A stretch of 20,156 bases of DNA from F1-20-MAGs119 sp964556145 (GTDB lineage Bacteria; Actinomycetota; Acidimicrobiia; Acidimicrobiales; Ilumatobacteraceae): contig CAZKVD010000027.1 of NCBI GenBank assembly GCA_964556145.1, forward strand, positions 1-20,156. The letters run 5' to 3'. The notes beneath the pieces were generated by a model. The model saw nothing but the letters and a program-made list of their open reading frames with translations, made no database searches and had not been told where the DNA came from. The position numbers and the translations under genes were made by a program. Below are positions 9,217 through 16,762 of this stretch, piece after piece. Within the stretch, counting starts at the first letter, position 1, and each line of letters starts with the position of its first letter.

Positions 9217-9816
9217 GTGACGCGCTCATTTGCAGTGACCTGGGACTACAGGTGCCCTTACGGGCGCATTGTCCACGACCACGTCGTGACCGGACTTCTC
9301 GCCGGGGGCGACTGGAACGTGACCTTCCTGCCCTATTGCCTCGGCCAGTCGAATCGCGACTCTTCACTTCCCCCGATTTGGGAAACGCCACGAGCCGACT
9401 CGGGCCTCTTCGCACTGCAGGTCGGCGTGGCCGCGCGCGACATCGACCCGCAGAGATTCCCCGAATTCCATCGGTCGGTCTACGACTACCGGCACACCCG
9501 TGCAGGCAATCTGAACGACCGGGATGCCCTGACGTCCATGCTCACCGCCGCGGGAATCAATGCCGAGGCAGTTCTTTCCGCGGTCGACGGAGGCGAACCT
9601 CTTCGCACGATCGCCCGCGAACACATGCAATACGTCAACAGCCACGACGTGTGGGGCGTGCCCACCTTCGTCGTTGGCGACAACGCAGTGTTCGTGCGTC
9701 TGCTGCGCACCGCCGAAGGCGACGGCAAGACCGCCATCAACACCATCGAGCGCATCCTCGACAACATCGACTGGCCGATCCTCAACGAGTTCAAGCACAC
9801 GAGCGTGCCCCAATGA
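9217..9816 (+). CDS. DsbA-fold thioredoxin-like protein with a single active-site Cys
   Basis: A 199-aa cytoplasmic DsbA/HCCA-isomerase-like protein. It opens with a beta strand (SFAVTWDYRCPYGR) in which the usual CxxC is C13-P-Y-G16, so only one redox Cys remains. The cis-Pro loop GVPTFVV is at 147-153, and a long helical insertion lies between. There is no signal peptide. Family members with one Cys include glutathione-dependent isomerases and transferases; in actinobacteria mycothiol could be the thiol partner (inference). GTG 9217 is 4 nt after the PAP2 stop. Its own TGA overlaps the ATG of the acyltransferase (ATGA), making translational coupling with a lipid-storage enzyme very likely. 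The substrate is unknown. Confidence 0.8.
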   Translation: MTRSFAVTWDYRCPYGRIVHDHVVTGLLAGGDWNVTFLPYCLGQSNRDSSLPPIWETPRADSGLFALQVGVAARDIDPQRFPEFHRSVYDYRHTRAGNLNDRDALTSMLTAAGINAEAVLSAVDGGEPLRTIAREHMQYVNSHDVWGVPTFVVGDNAVFVRLLRTAEGDGKTAINTIERILDNIDWPILNEFKHTSVPQ

Positions 9817-11300
9817 CGGAACGTATGACCGACGCCGAGGGCCTGATGTGGCGCCTCGAAAAGGACCCGTTCCTCTCGTCGACGTTCTCGAACATTTCCA
9901 TTCTCGATCGACCGATCGACGTCGAGGCTTTCCTGCGCCGCATGCGCCGCGCCACGATCGCCATTCCACGACTGCGCCAACGCGTGCAGCCCGCACCCGC
10001 GAACCTCGGCGCACCGTTCTGGCAGCCCGATCCGAACTTCGACCTCGCCCACCACGTACGCCACATTGCCCTTCCCGGCAGCGGGTCGATGCGCCAACTC
10101 CTCGATCTCGCGACGCTGTTCACGGCCGACCCGTTCGATCGCTCGCGTTCACCGTGGCAGTTCCTGATCGTCGACAACCTCGAGGGCGGGCGCAGCGCAC
10201 TCATCAGCAAGATCCATCACACCATCACCGACGGCGAAGGTGGAGTTCTCTTGTCGATGCAGTTCATCGATCTGCAGCGCGATGCACCCGAGCCCCCGCC
10301 GCTGCCCGAACCCGATGTGGAAGACATCCACGTCGACGACGAATCAGCCGATGTCCTTCGCGCAGCACTCGGTGACGCACTGCGTATTCCATTGTCGTTC
10401 GTCAAGCAGGTGCGCGACGCGCTCAGCGATCCCGCAAGCCTTCCCTCGACCGGAGCCGAAACCGCCGCCAATGTGCGTGCGGTGATGAAGCAGCTCGGCG
10501 ACACGGATCCCGCTCGCAGCCCCCTGTGGACCAAGCGTTCGTTGCAGCGACGTGTCGAAGCACTGTCGGTGCCCTACAAGACACTGCGCGATGCATCGAA
10601 AGCGCTCGGCGGAACCCTGAACGCAGCATTCGTCACCGCCGCAGCCGATGCGGCTGGTGAGTACCACCGTCGACTCGACGCGCCCGTCGAGTCATTGCGC
10701 ACGTCGATGGCCGTCAGCACCCGCACCGACGAGTCCGCATCGAATGCGTTCACGCTCGTACGACTGCTCGTACCGACCGCCGAGATGCCAATCGAAGAAC
10801 GCTTCGCAGCCATCAACGAAATGGCCATGTCGATCCGCTCGGGTTCGGCCGATGCCAGCCTCGACACCCTGGCCGGCCTCGCCCAGGCGCTTCCGATCTC
10901 GGTTCTCACTCGCCTGGCCCGGGCACAGAGCCAAACCGTCGACTTCGCCACATCGAACGTCCGCGGTGCGGGCATCCCGTTGTTCATCGGCGGCGGGCGC
11001 ATCGTTGCCAATCACCCCGTCGGCCCACTGGGTGGTGTCGCCTTCAATCTCACACTTCTCAGCAACGACGGAAACCTCGACATGGGTCTCCACGTCGACA
11101 CGGCCGCGGTCGCTCAGCCCGACTTGCTGCGCGACTGCATCATCGAGTCGCTTGCGAAAATCGCACGGCACGCTCCGCAGCCGGTTCCGACGATCGACAA
11201 CGGTTCGGAAGTGGCGGTCACCAACGAAGTGGAAGTCGGCAAGCCGACCGAGATCAAGAAGCGCTGGTGGCAGCGACTGCGGGCTTCGACGCCGCAGTAA
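9813..11300 (+). CDS. WS/DGAT acyltransferase (wax ester / triacylglycerol synthase)
   Basis: A 495-aa bifunctional acyltransferase of the WS/DGAT family. It joins acyl-CoA to diacylglycerol (triacylglycerol) or a fatty alcohol (wax ester) at the inner membrane or lipid-droplet surface. The catalytic HHxxxDG is H135-H136-TIT-D140-G141. The N-terminal half has the conserved LDRPIDVEAFLRRM and FDLAHHVRHIALP segments. The C-terminal DUF1298 half has TLNAAFVTAAADAAGEY, SNVRGAGIPLFIGG and VGPLGGVAFNLTLLS. Length is normal. ATG 9813 overlaps the previous stop by 4 nt; ATG 9825 is a second candidate. The long open frame upstream to 9252 is antisense-free but overlaps the DsbA-like gene in another frame and is not coding. 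It ends the operon; its last 47 nt overlap a convergent small gene. Confidence 0.92.
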   Translation: MTERMTDAEGLMWRLEKDPFLSSTFSNISILDRPIDVEAFLRRMRRATIAIPRLRQRVQPAPANLGAPFWQPDPNFDLAHHVRHIALPGSGSMRQLLDLATLFTADPFDRSRSPWQFLIVDNLEGGRSALISKIHHTITDGEGGVLLSMQFIDLQRDAPEPPPLPEPDVEDIHVDDESADVLRAALGDALRIPLSFVKQVRDALSDPASLPSTGAETAANVRAVMKQLGDTDPARSPLWTKRSLQRRVEALSVPYKTLRDASKALGGTLNAAFVTAAADAAGEYHRRLDAPVESLRTSMAVSTRTDESASNAFTLVRLLVPTAEMPIEERFAAINEMAMSIRSGSADASLDTLAGLAQALPISVLTRLARAQSQTVDFATSNVRGAGIPLFIGGGRIVANHPVGPLGGVAFNLTLLSNDGNLDMGLHVDTAAVAQPDLLRDCIIESLAKIARHAPQPVPTIDNGSEVAVTNEVEVGKPTEIKKRWWQRLRASTPQ

Positions 11301-11460
11301 GAATCGACCGCAGGTCGAGGAGCAGGTCGGCGACTTCGCCGCTCGACACCAATTCGCGACGGAGCATTTCGGCAAGGGCCTTGTCGACGATCACAAGGGC
11401 ATCGGCAATGGCCCCACCCGTGGTCTGGTCGTCGGTCACTTCGGCAATTGTTCCGTTCAC
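11254..11460 (-). CDS. Small hypothetical protein (68 aa) overlapping the acyltransferase 3' end
   Basis: A short minus-strand gene I do not recognise. GTG 11460 is preceded by a textbook ribosome site, AAGGAG with a 5-nt spacer. The codons mostly end in G or C, as in the neighbouring genes. The protein has a polar N-terminus, then a helical amphipathic stretch from about residue 16 to 55 containing ALVIVDKALAEMLRRELV and DLLLDLRSIL, and an Ala/Thr-rich end. It has no Cys, signal peptide or membrane segment. An open extension to 11508 lacks a better ribosome site. It converges on the WS/DGAT gene and overlaps it by 47 nt. A helical small protein next to a neutral-lipid synthase could coat lipid droplets, but that is a guess. 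Confidence 0.6.
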   Translation of the reverse strand: MNGTIAEVTDDQTTGGAIADALVIVDKALAEMLRRELVSSGEVADLLLDLRSILTAASKPAVAATSAS

Positions 11461-11464
11461 AGCG

Positions 11465-11471
11465 TCTCCTT
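11465..11471 (-). promoter_or_regulatory. Strong ribosome binding site of the small gene
   Basis: On the minus strand the bases read AAGGAGA and precede GTG 11460 with a 5-nt spacer counted from AAGGAG. This is the clearest Shine-Dalgarno in the window and decides the start of the 68-aa gene. Confidence 0.6.
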
Positions 11472-11571
11472 CGTTCTTCTGTCTAGCAGCAAGCACGAAC
11501 AGCCCCACTACCGACCTCCCGTGACATTACCCACAGAGTCCGAGCGGTACGCGTCAATACGTCCCGCGACC

Positions 11572-11577
11572 TACGAT
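11572..11577 (+). promoter_or_regulatory. Candidate -10 box of the second SDR gene
   Basis: TACGAT lies 9 nt before ATG 11587 and matches the actinobacterial TAnnnT pattern. Transcription would start only a few nt before the start codon, giving a near-leaderless mRNA. No Shine-Dalgarno is seen in front of the ATG, which agrees. No convincing -35 box was found. Confidence 0.35.
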
Positions 11578-11586
11578 CAAATTCTC

Positions 11587-12411
11587 ATGGATATTTCTTC
11601 GGAATCGCACGTTGTCGTCACCGGCGCAGCAGGTGGAATCGGCCGTTCTTTGGCCACCGCGTTTCATGGTGCGGGCGCCCGCGTCACAATCACCGACCTC
11701 GACGATGCGCGCCTCGTTGCGGTCTGCAACGAACTCAACGCAAGTCGACCCAACTCGGCGACGGCGATTGCAGCCGATATCGGTACGCGTGATGGAAACG
11801 CTGACGTCATCCGCCACGCGATCAACAACTTCGGCGCAATTGATCTGTTTTTTGCCAATGCCGGCGTTGGCATGGGAACCGACATCGAACACACACTCGA
11901 CCGCGATTGGGACGTCAGTTTCGCGGTGAACGTGCACGCCCACCGCTGGGCTGCGGAACTTCTTCTTCCCGATTGGCTGGCGCGCGGTCGTGGATATTTT
12001 GCATGCACCGCATCGGCTGCCGGATTACTCGCACAAATCGGATCCGCGCCGTACTCAGTCACCAAGCATGCTGCGGTCGCGTTTGCCGAATGGTTGTCGA
12101 TCACATACCACGACCGAGGTTTGCGCGTCAGCTGTCTGTGTCCGCAAGGCGTCAATACAAACATGTTGAACCCCGACAAGTCGCAAACCACCGGGCAAAG
12201 CTTTGCTTCGGCGGGCGATGTGGTGAAGGCGGCCGGGGCAGTTCTCGAACCTGACGAAGTCGCCGCGTTCACACTTGCAGCGATCCGCGACGAACGCTTC
12301 CTCGTACTTCCCCATCCCGAAGTCGAGACCTACATGACGACGCGCGCCGCACAGCACGGTCGTTGGCTGGGCGGAATGCGCAAACTGCAGGCTCGCGTCT
12401 TCGGCGGCTGA
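11587..12411 (+). CDS. Short-chain dehydrogenase/reductase (classical SDR)
   Basis: A 274-aa classical SDR. The cofactor motif is TGAAGGIG (residues 12-19), with acidic D37 at the end of strand 2 (TITDLDD) favouring NAD(H). The NAG motif is at 91-93 (FANAG in place of NNAG), and the catalytic set is S143, Y156, K160. The C-terminal part (LEPDEVAAFTLAAIRDERFL, VLPHPEVETYM) resembles uncharacterised actinobacterial SDRs often linked to lipid or steroid metabolism. ATG 11587 lies directly behind a TACGAT box. The frame is open upstream to 10648, but that region is the acyltransferase gene and the small minus-strand gene. It is separated from the lipid operon by the small gene and probably has its own promoter. 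The substrate cannot be inferred. Confidence 0.87.
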   Translation: MDISSESHVVVTGAAGGIGRSLATAFHGAGARVTITDLDDARLVAVCNELNASRPNSATAIAADIGTRDGNADVIRHAINNFGAIDLFFANAGVGMGTDIEHTLDRDWDVSFAVNVHAHRWAAELLLPDWLARGRGYFACTASAAGLLAQIGSAPYSVTKHAAVAFAEWLSITYHDRGLRVSCLCPQGVNTNMLNPDKSQTTGQSFASAGDVVKAAGAVLEPDEVAAFTLAAIRDERFLVLPHPEVETYMTTRAAQHGRWLGGMRKLQARVFGG

Positions 12412-12468
12412 GGTCACCCGACACCGCAACGCAACCGTCATACAACAGCGGCAAGCGTGTCGCACCCA

Positions 12469-12480
12469 CACCGTACGGTG
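12469..12480. promoter_or_regulatory. 12-bp palindrome overlapping a candidate -10 box
   Basis: CACCGTACGGTG is a perfect palindrome just upstream of ATG 12487. It contains TACGGT (12474-12479), a TAnnnT box 7 nt before the ATG. The element could be a near-leaderless promoter overlaid by an operator. The 75-bp spacer before the secreted-protein gene shows no other feature. Confidence 0.35.
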
Positions 12481-12486
12481 GGCTCC

Positions 12487-15075
12487 ATGAACACTCGCCT
12501 TCGTCGCGCCCTGTCCGCTGCGGTCCTTCTCGTCACGTCCCTGGTTGTTGTTGCGATCTCAGCCGCACCCACCGCAGCGGCGCCATTCACGTACGCATCG
12601 GTCTCGACGGGCTACCACCGCACGTGCGCGGTCACGTCCGACGGATTGGGCCTGTGCTGGGGCTGGAACCACTCAGGCAGCCTCGGCACCATCGATCGAT
12701 CTTCAACCGTCCTCACGCCATCAATCGTTCCCCTGCCGGGCGGCGAATTGTTCAGCCACATCGAGGCCGGCTCGTACTTCACGTCGTGCGGCCTCACGCG
12801 TTCGGGAAATGTGTATTGCTGGGGCGAAGGATCCGCACCGAACCGATTCGCCCTTCCCGCAGGCACCGTTGTCACCCAGCTCAGCGTTGGCGCAACGCAG
12901 GTTTGCGCGCTCACCAACGACCAACGGCTCTACTGTCACGGCGATTGGAACTCCGGTGAACTCGGAGCCGGCGACGGCGAATACACGCACGTCCCTGTTC
13001 GCATCGCCCTGCCCGATCAGTCGACACCCGCGCATGTTTCGGCCGGCGTCGGCTTCACGTGCGTCATCACCACCGTCGGATCGGCCTATTGCACCGGAAT
13101 CAATGCAGCGGGTCAATTGGGCAACGGAACAAACGCCAACTCCAAGGTCTTTGTCCGCGTCGCAACGCCGACCGGCATCTCGCTTTCGGCGATCAGCGCA
13201 GGCCTGGAACGTGCCTGCGCAGTCGACACTGCAGGCGGTGGTTGGTGTTGGGGCCAGAACTACAACGGCGCTTTCGGCGATGGCACCTACGCGCACAGTC
13301 GTACGCCACGACCGGTGGCGCTCGATCCGGGCATCTCGCTCACTGATGTGAAAACAGGTTGGTACCACACGTGCGCAATCACCACCGCCGGAGCGACCCT
13401 CTGCTGGGGCAGCAACGACCAAGGATCCCTCGGCTGGGGTCAGAGCTACGGAGGCAAGACCATCCGCACCGCTGCCCTGCCCGACGGCGTCACTGCTCGA
13501 CAACTCGAGATCGGCCTGGCAGGAACCTGCATCACTTCGACCGACGGGCGCATCTTCTGCTGGGGTTCGAACCTGCGTGGCAGCGTCGGCACGGGCAACA
13601 CCGGCGCGGTCTATTCACCCACTCAAATCCTTGCCGTCGGATCACCCGACCCCTCGCCGGCCACTGCCTCCGCAATCGGTACCCACTCGGTTTCGCTCGG
13701 TGGTTCTTTCGTACCCAACGGCGCAACAGCGTCAGCCACTCTGCTCATTGCACCTGTCACCGACCCGAACAACGTTCGCTCGATCCCCATCTACGTCCCG
13801 CGTTCGCGCCAGGCCTCGCTGACACAACTCTTTGCCCCCGTGCCGTTCACGTCCGCGGTCTCGGGCCTTCGACCCGCAACCACGTATTCGGCAATCGTGC
13901 GCGCAAGCAACACCTTCGGCGGCAATGACTCATCCGCGGTCGTCTTCACCACCCTCGGCGATGCCCCCGCCATTGGCACGACAAACGTCTCCGATATCGG
14001 CGGCGACTCGGCAACCGTTCGTACGACAATCGATGCCAATCTTCTCGACACTTCCGTCACGCTGACATACGCGACCCACCCCAACCTCTTGGTCGGCGCG
14101 GAAACCGTGTCCCTCGGCACCGCGCAGGGCGACAGCGACACCGAACTCTCGACGACGCTCCCGTCGCTCGCCCCGCAAACCACTTATTGGGCGAGGGCAA
14201 CCGCAACGAACGAAGTCGGAACGACAATGGGCGAGGTCGTTTCGTTCACGACGGTCGGCGATGCACCGTCAATCCTCGCTGTCACACCGGCCCCAAATCG
14301 CCGCAGCGCCTCCGTCAGCGTTGCGCTCGACACCGGTCAACTGCGCACAACCGTCTCCGTGTCCTACCGACCCACGGCCTCGCGTGCGGCGTGGATGTCA
14401 CAGTCGGTCATGCTGACCGCAACGGCAACCGACGCCACATTTGCGCTCGATCGACTCGACCCGGCCACGACCTACGACGTGCAGATCAGCGCGAGAAACG
14501 CCGCAGGAGTCGCAAATCACCCCCAGCTGTCGTTCGTCACCGGTGGCGGCGCACCCGTCGTCACCGACGACGAGACACGTGACGTCGGCGAAACAACCGT
14601 CACGTTGCGCACCCGAGTCGACTCGAACGAGTTCGCGACGCGGGTCACCCTGCAGATCGATACCGACGAATCATTTTCGAACTACGACGAGTGGTTCGCC
14701 GGTTCGCTCATCGCCGGATCAAATACCGACATCTCCCTCGACATCAGTGAGTTGGTCGATACCACCAATTACTTCGCGCGCTTCGTCGCGATCAATGCCA
14801 AGGGAACAACCACGGGAAACACCGTCACCTTCACCACCGCGACACCGGTCGGCAAGTTGTTGAAGCGCCGCGTCGACCCCGTCGACCCTGAACCCATCGT
14901 CGTGCCCACCCCACTCGATACTGGCGAATCCACCGTCATCGTTCAACCACTTTCCAAACCCGGCAACGGGGTCAACAAGGCGTCAACCCGCGCCAACGAC
15001 AGAAACGTCAAGCGACCCGTCAAGACAAAGCCCGCGAAACGGACGACCGTGAAGAAACGATCGGTCGCGCGCTAG
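12487..15075 (+). CDS. Secreted seven-blade RCC1-repeat protein with FN3-like domains and basic tail
   Basis: An 862-aa exported protein. Residues 1-32 form a Sec signal peptide (MNTRLRR, hydrophobic core, AAPTAAA). Residues 34 to about 385 hold seven RCC1-type repeats of the form sAG..hTCAvt..G..yCWG.N..GqLG. Each carries two Cys about 10-12 residues apart, which could form one disulfide per blade; the second blade is short. About 390 to 790 hold four fibronectin III-like domains, three of them ending in F[TV]T or F-x-TxG with the next starting near AP, and with the (A/N)TYWARATATN-type strand. Residues 789-862 are Pro/Thr-rich and then strongly basic (VKRPVKTKPAKRTTVKKRSVAR). No LPXTG motif or C-terminal membrane helix is seen. 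RCC1 domains bind partners through the propeller face; the role here is unknown. ATG 12487 is preferred to 12457 because it directly starts the signal peptide. Confidence 0.88.
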   Translation: MNTRLRRALSAAVLLVTSLVVVAISAAPTAAAPFTYASVSTGYHRTCAVTSDGLGLCWGWNHSGSLGTIDRSSTVLTPSIVPLPGGELFSHIEAGSYFTSCGLTRSGNVYCWGEGSAPNRFALPAGTVVTQLSVGATQVCALTNDQRLYCHGDWNSGELGAGDGEYTHVPVRIALPDQSTPAHVSAGVGFTCVITTVGSAYCTGINAAGQLGNGTNANSKVFVRVATPTGISLSAISAGLERACAVDTAGGGWCWGQNYNGAFGDGTYAHSRTPRPVALDPGISLTDVKTGWYHTCAITTAGATLCWGSNDQGSLGWGQSYGGKTIRTAALPDGVTARQLEIGLAGTCITSTDGRIFCWGSNLRGSVGTGNTGAVYSPTQILAVGSPDPSPATASAIGTHSVSLGGSFVPNGATASATLLIAPVTDPNNVRSIPIYVPRSRQASLTQLFAPVPFTSAVSGLRPATTYSAIVRASNTFGGNDSSAVVFTTLGDAPAIGTTNVSDIGGDSATVRTTIDANLLDTSVTLTYATHPNLLVGAETVSLGTAQGDSDTELSTTLPSLAPQTTYWARATATNEVGTTMGEVVSFTTVGDAPSILAVTPAPNRRSASVSVALDTGQLRTTVSVSYRPTASRAAWMSQSVMLTATATDATFALDRLDPATTYDVQISARNAAGVANHPQLSFVTGGGAPVVTDDETRDVGETTVTLRTRVDSNEFATRVTLQIDTDESFSNYDEWFAGSLIAGSNTDISLDISELVDTTNYFARFVAINAKGTTTGNTVTFTTATPVGKLLKRRVDPVDPEPIVVPTPLDTGESTVIVQPLSKPGNGVNKASTRANDRNVKRPVKTKPAKRTTVKKRSVAR

Positions 15076-15830
15076 ACGCCGAAGGCGGCTACGAACTCGT
15101 CAAGCACCAAGCGATTGCCGAAGACTTCGGCCCCCGCAGCCAACGATTCGTCGATGCTGATGCGACGCCACAAGGCAAGCAACAACAGCTGCGACGGCCC
15201 CCGGAAGGCAACATCGCCCTTACCGTGCTCACGCGTGACCGCGATACCCGACGATGACGGCGCAAGCATCCATTCACCGTCGGTGTCGGTGCAGTGCAGG
15301 TGCACCGTGTGCGCCAGCGTGACTTTGTCACCGAACCAGGGAAGAAAGACCCCGAACTTCTCGTCGATGCCATCGGCGCAGATCACTTCGTCGACATCGG
15401 TCAGCGCACCCGCGGCGATGTCGGCATCGAAACGGTGCACCAGCACCTCGTGAGCCATGCGCCGCTTCACCCAGGCGGCTGGCTGCGTTCCGGTGAAAGT
15501 CCACACGGGAGCGTCGTCCGGGGTGTTCTCGAGCACGTGCTCGAGCTGTGTTGCCCCCGCAATGAACAGGTCAACCAGCGCGTCGTCGGACTCGGGACGC
15601 TGAAGCCGCGGCAGGTCCTTCGGGCTTGCCGCGTCGGTCGTCAACATGCCGAGGAACATCGACTGCACCTTGCACATGTGAAACGCCAATTCAGCCGCGT
15701 TCCAACCCGGGCATGCAGCAACTTCACTCGCCCAACCCGCGGCACGCGCCGCCATGATGAACCGGTCGTTCTCTTCGGACAGAACGTGGAGATGATTCCG
15801 TCCGCGCAGGTCGAGATACGACGACGTCAC
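15072..15830 (-). CDS. Maleylpyruvate isomerase-family mycothiol-dependent protein (DinB-like)
   Basis: A 252-aa protein of the actinobacterial MDMPI_N / DinB-like helical-bundle family. The N-terminal block CPGWNAAELAFHM (C40-M52) is the family's CPGW..aeLv.H motif. Putative metal ligands are H51 with H127, E128 and H132 (RMAHEVLVHRFDAD). The C-terminal domain (about 150-250) with DGEWML and GPSQLLLLALWRR is the usual MDMPI_C / SCP2-like half. Known members use mycothiol as a cofactor for isomerisation or S-transfer; most, like this one, have no assigned substrate. Start GTG 15830 is 6 nt downstream of the F420-oxidoreductase stop, suggesting one operon. Its TAG stop shares the CTAG at 15072-15075 with the convergent RCC1 gene. 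Confidence 0.85.
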   Translation of the reverse strand: MTSSYLDLRGRNHLHVLSEENDRFIMAARAAGWASEVAACPGWNAAELAFHMCKVQSMFLGMLTTDAASPKDLPRLQRPESDDALVDLFIAGATQLEHVLENTPDDAPVWTFTGTQPAAWVKRRMAHEVLVHRFDADIAAGALTDVDEVICADGIDEKFGVFLPWFGDKVTLAHTVHLHCTDTDGEWMLAPSSSGIAVTREHGKGDVAFRGPSQLLLLALWRRISIDESLAAGAEVFGNRLVLDEFVAAFGV

Positions 15831-15836
15831 GGCGGT

Positions 15837-16748
15837 CTACTTCAGCAACGTCGAGAGTTCGCGCCACTCGGCCATCGGCAGCGCCTTGCCATCGTGCATC
15901 AAAACCTGAACGCACACATGGTCGGCGCCGGCGTCATGGTGCTGTTTGATGCGCGCCGCAATCTTGTCGAGGGTTCCCCAACACACGATTTCGTCGACCA
16001 GGCGATCGGACTGGTCCTTGATCTCGTCGGCCGTGAAGCCGAGTCGAATCAAGTTGTTCGCATAGTTCGGCAGACGCGTGTACACCGACATGTTCTTGCG
16101 TGCCGTCTCACGGGCCTTCTCGGCATCGGTTTCGAAAATCACCATCTGCTCGGGAGCAAGCAGCTTGTCTGGTCCGAGGATTGCGCGGGCTTCTGCCGTG
16201 TGCTCGGGCGTGGTGAAGTAGGGGTGGGCGCCCGACGTGCGCTCGCGCGACAACTCGAGCATCTTCGGACCGAGCGCCGCCAACACGCGGTACAGCGGAC
16301 CCGACGGCGCGACACCGAAGTACGGAACACCGTCCATGTTGTCGAGGTATTCGACCATCGTCGAATACGGCTTTTCGTACGGAGACTTGTGCAACTTCGT
16401 CACCATGTGGCCGTGGCTGACACCCATCCCCAGGATGAAGCGTTCGGGATATGCCTCGGACAGCGCCTTCCAGCCCGCCTGCATTGCCATCGCGGTACGT
16501 GCCGCGATGCTCGCAATGCCGGTTGCCGCCTTCAACTTGGTCGTCGACGAAAGAATCATCGTGCCGTTCACGAATGCTTCACGACCGACGGTCTCGGGGT
16601 ACCAGTACGTTCCGAAGCCGAGACCCTCGATCTCTTGCACGACGTCTCGCACCTTCGAGCCGGGCACTCCGTCGAGCGAACCGCTCCACAGGCCGATACG
16701 GCCGAGATCAGGTTTCGGGTAGTTCTGGGGGGACTTCTCGTCGCTCAT
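15837..16748 (-). CDS. F420-dependent LLM-class oxidoreductase (MSMEG_4141-like)
   Basis: A 303-aa luciferase-like monooxygenase-fold protein. The opening LGRIGLWSGSLDG, IEGLGFGTYWYPE, LKAATGIASIAARTAMAMQAG and the RFILGMGVSHG block match the TIGR03620-type F420-dependent oxidoreductases of actinobacteria. It differs clearly from the other LLM protein in this window, so these are not recent duplicates. It should use F420H2 or F420 in hydride transfer on an unknown substrate. ATG 16748 lies 14 nt after the stop of the lipoprotein gene, with no obvious ribosome site. The next gene, a mycothiol-type isomerase-family protein, starts 6 nt after its stop. The pair therefore combines two actinobacterial low-redox or thiol cofactor systems in one transcript, behind two surface-protein genes. 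Confidence 0.87.
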   Translation of the reverse strand: MSDEKSPQNYPKPDLGRIGLWSGSLDGVPGSKVRDVVQEIEGLGFGTYWYPETVGREAFVNGTMILSSTTKLKAATGIASIAARTAMAMQAGWKALSEAYPERFILGMGVSHGHMVTKLHKSPYEKPYSTMVEYLDNMDGVPYFGVAPSGPLYRVLAALGPKMLELSRERTSGAHPYFTTPEHTAEARAILGPDKLLAPEQMVIFETDAEKARETARKNMSVYTRLPNYANNLIRLGFTADEIKDQSDRLVDEIVCWGTLDKIAARIKQHHDAGADHVCVQVLMHDGKALPMAEWRELSTLLK

Positions 16749-16762
16749 GCGCCGAAACTAAC

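Noticed and set aside
9252..9812. N-terminal extension of the WS/DGAT frame
   Set aside because: The stretch is Arg-rich shadow of the DsbA-like gene; the family N-terminus begins at ATG 9813.
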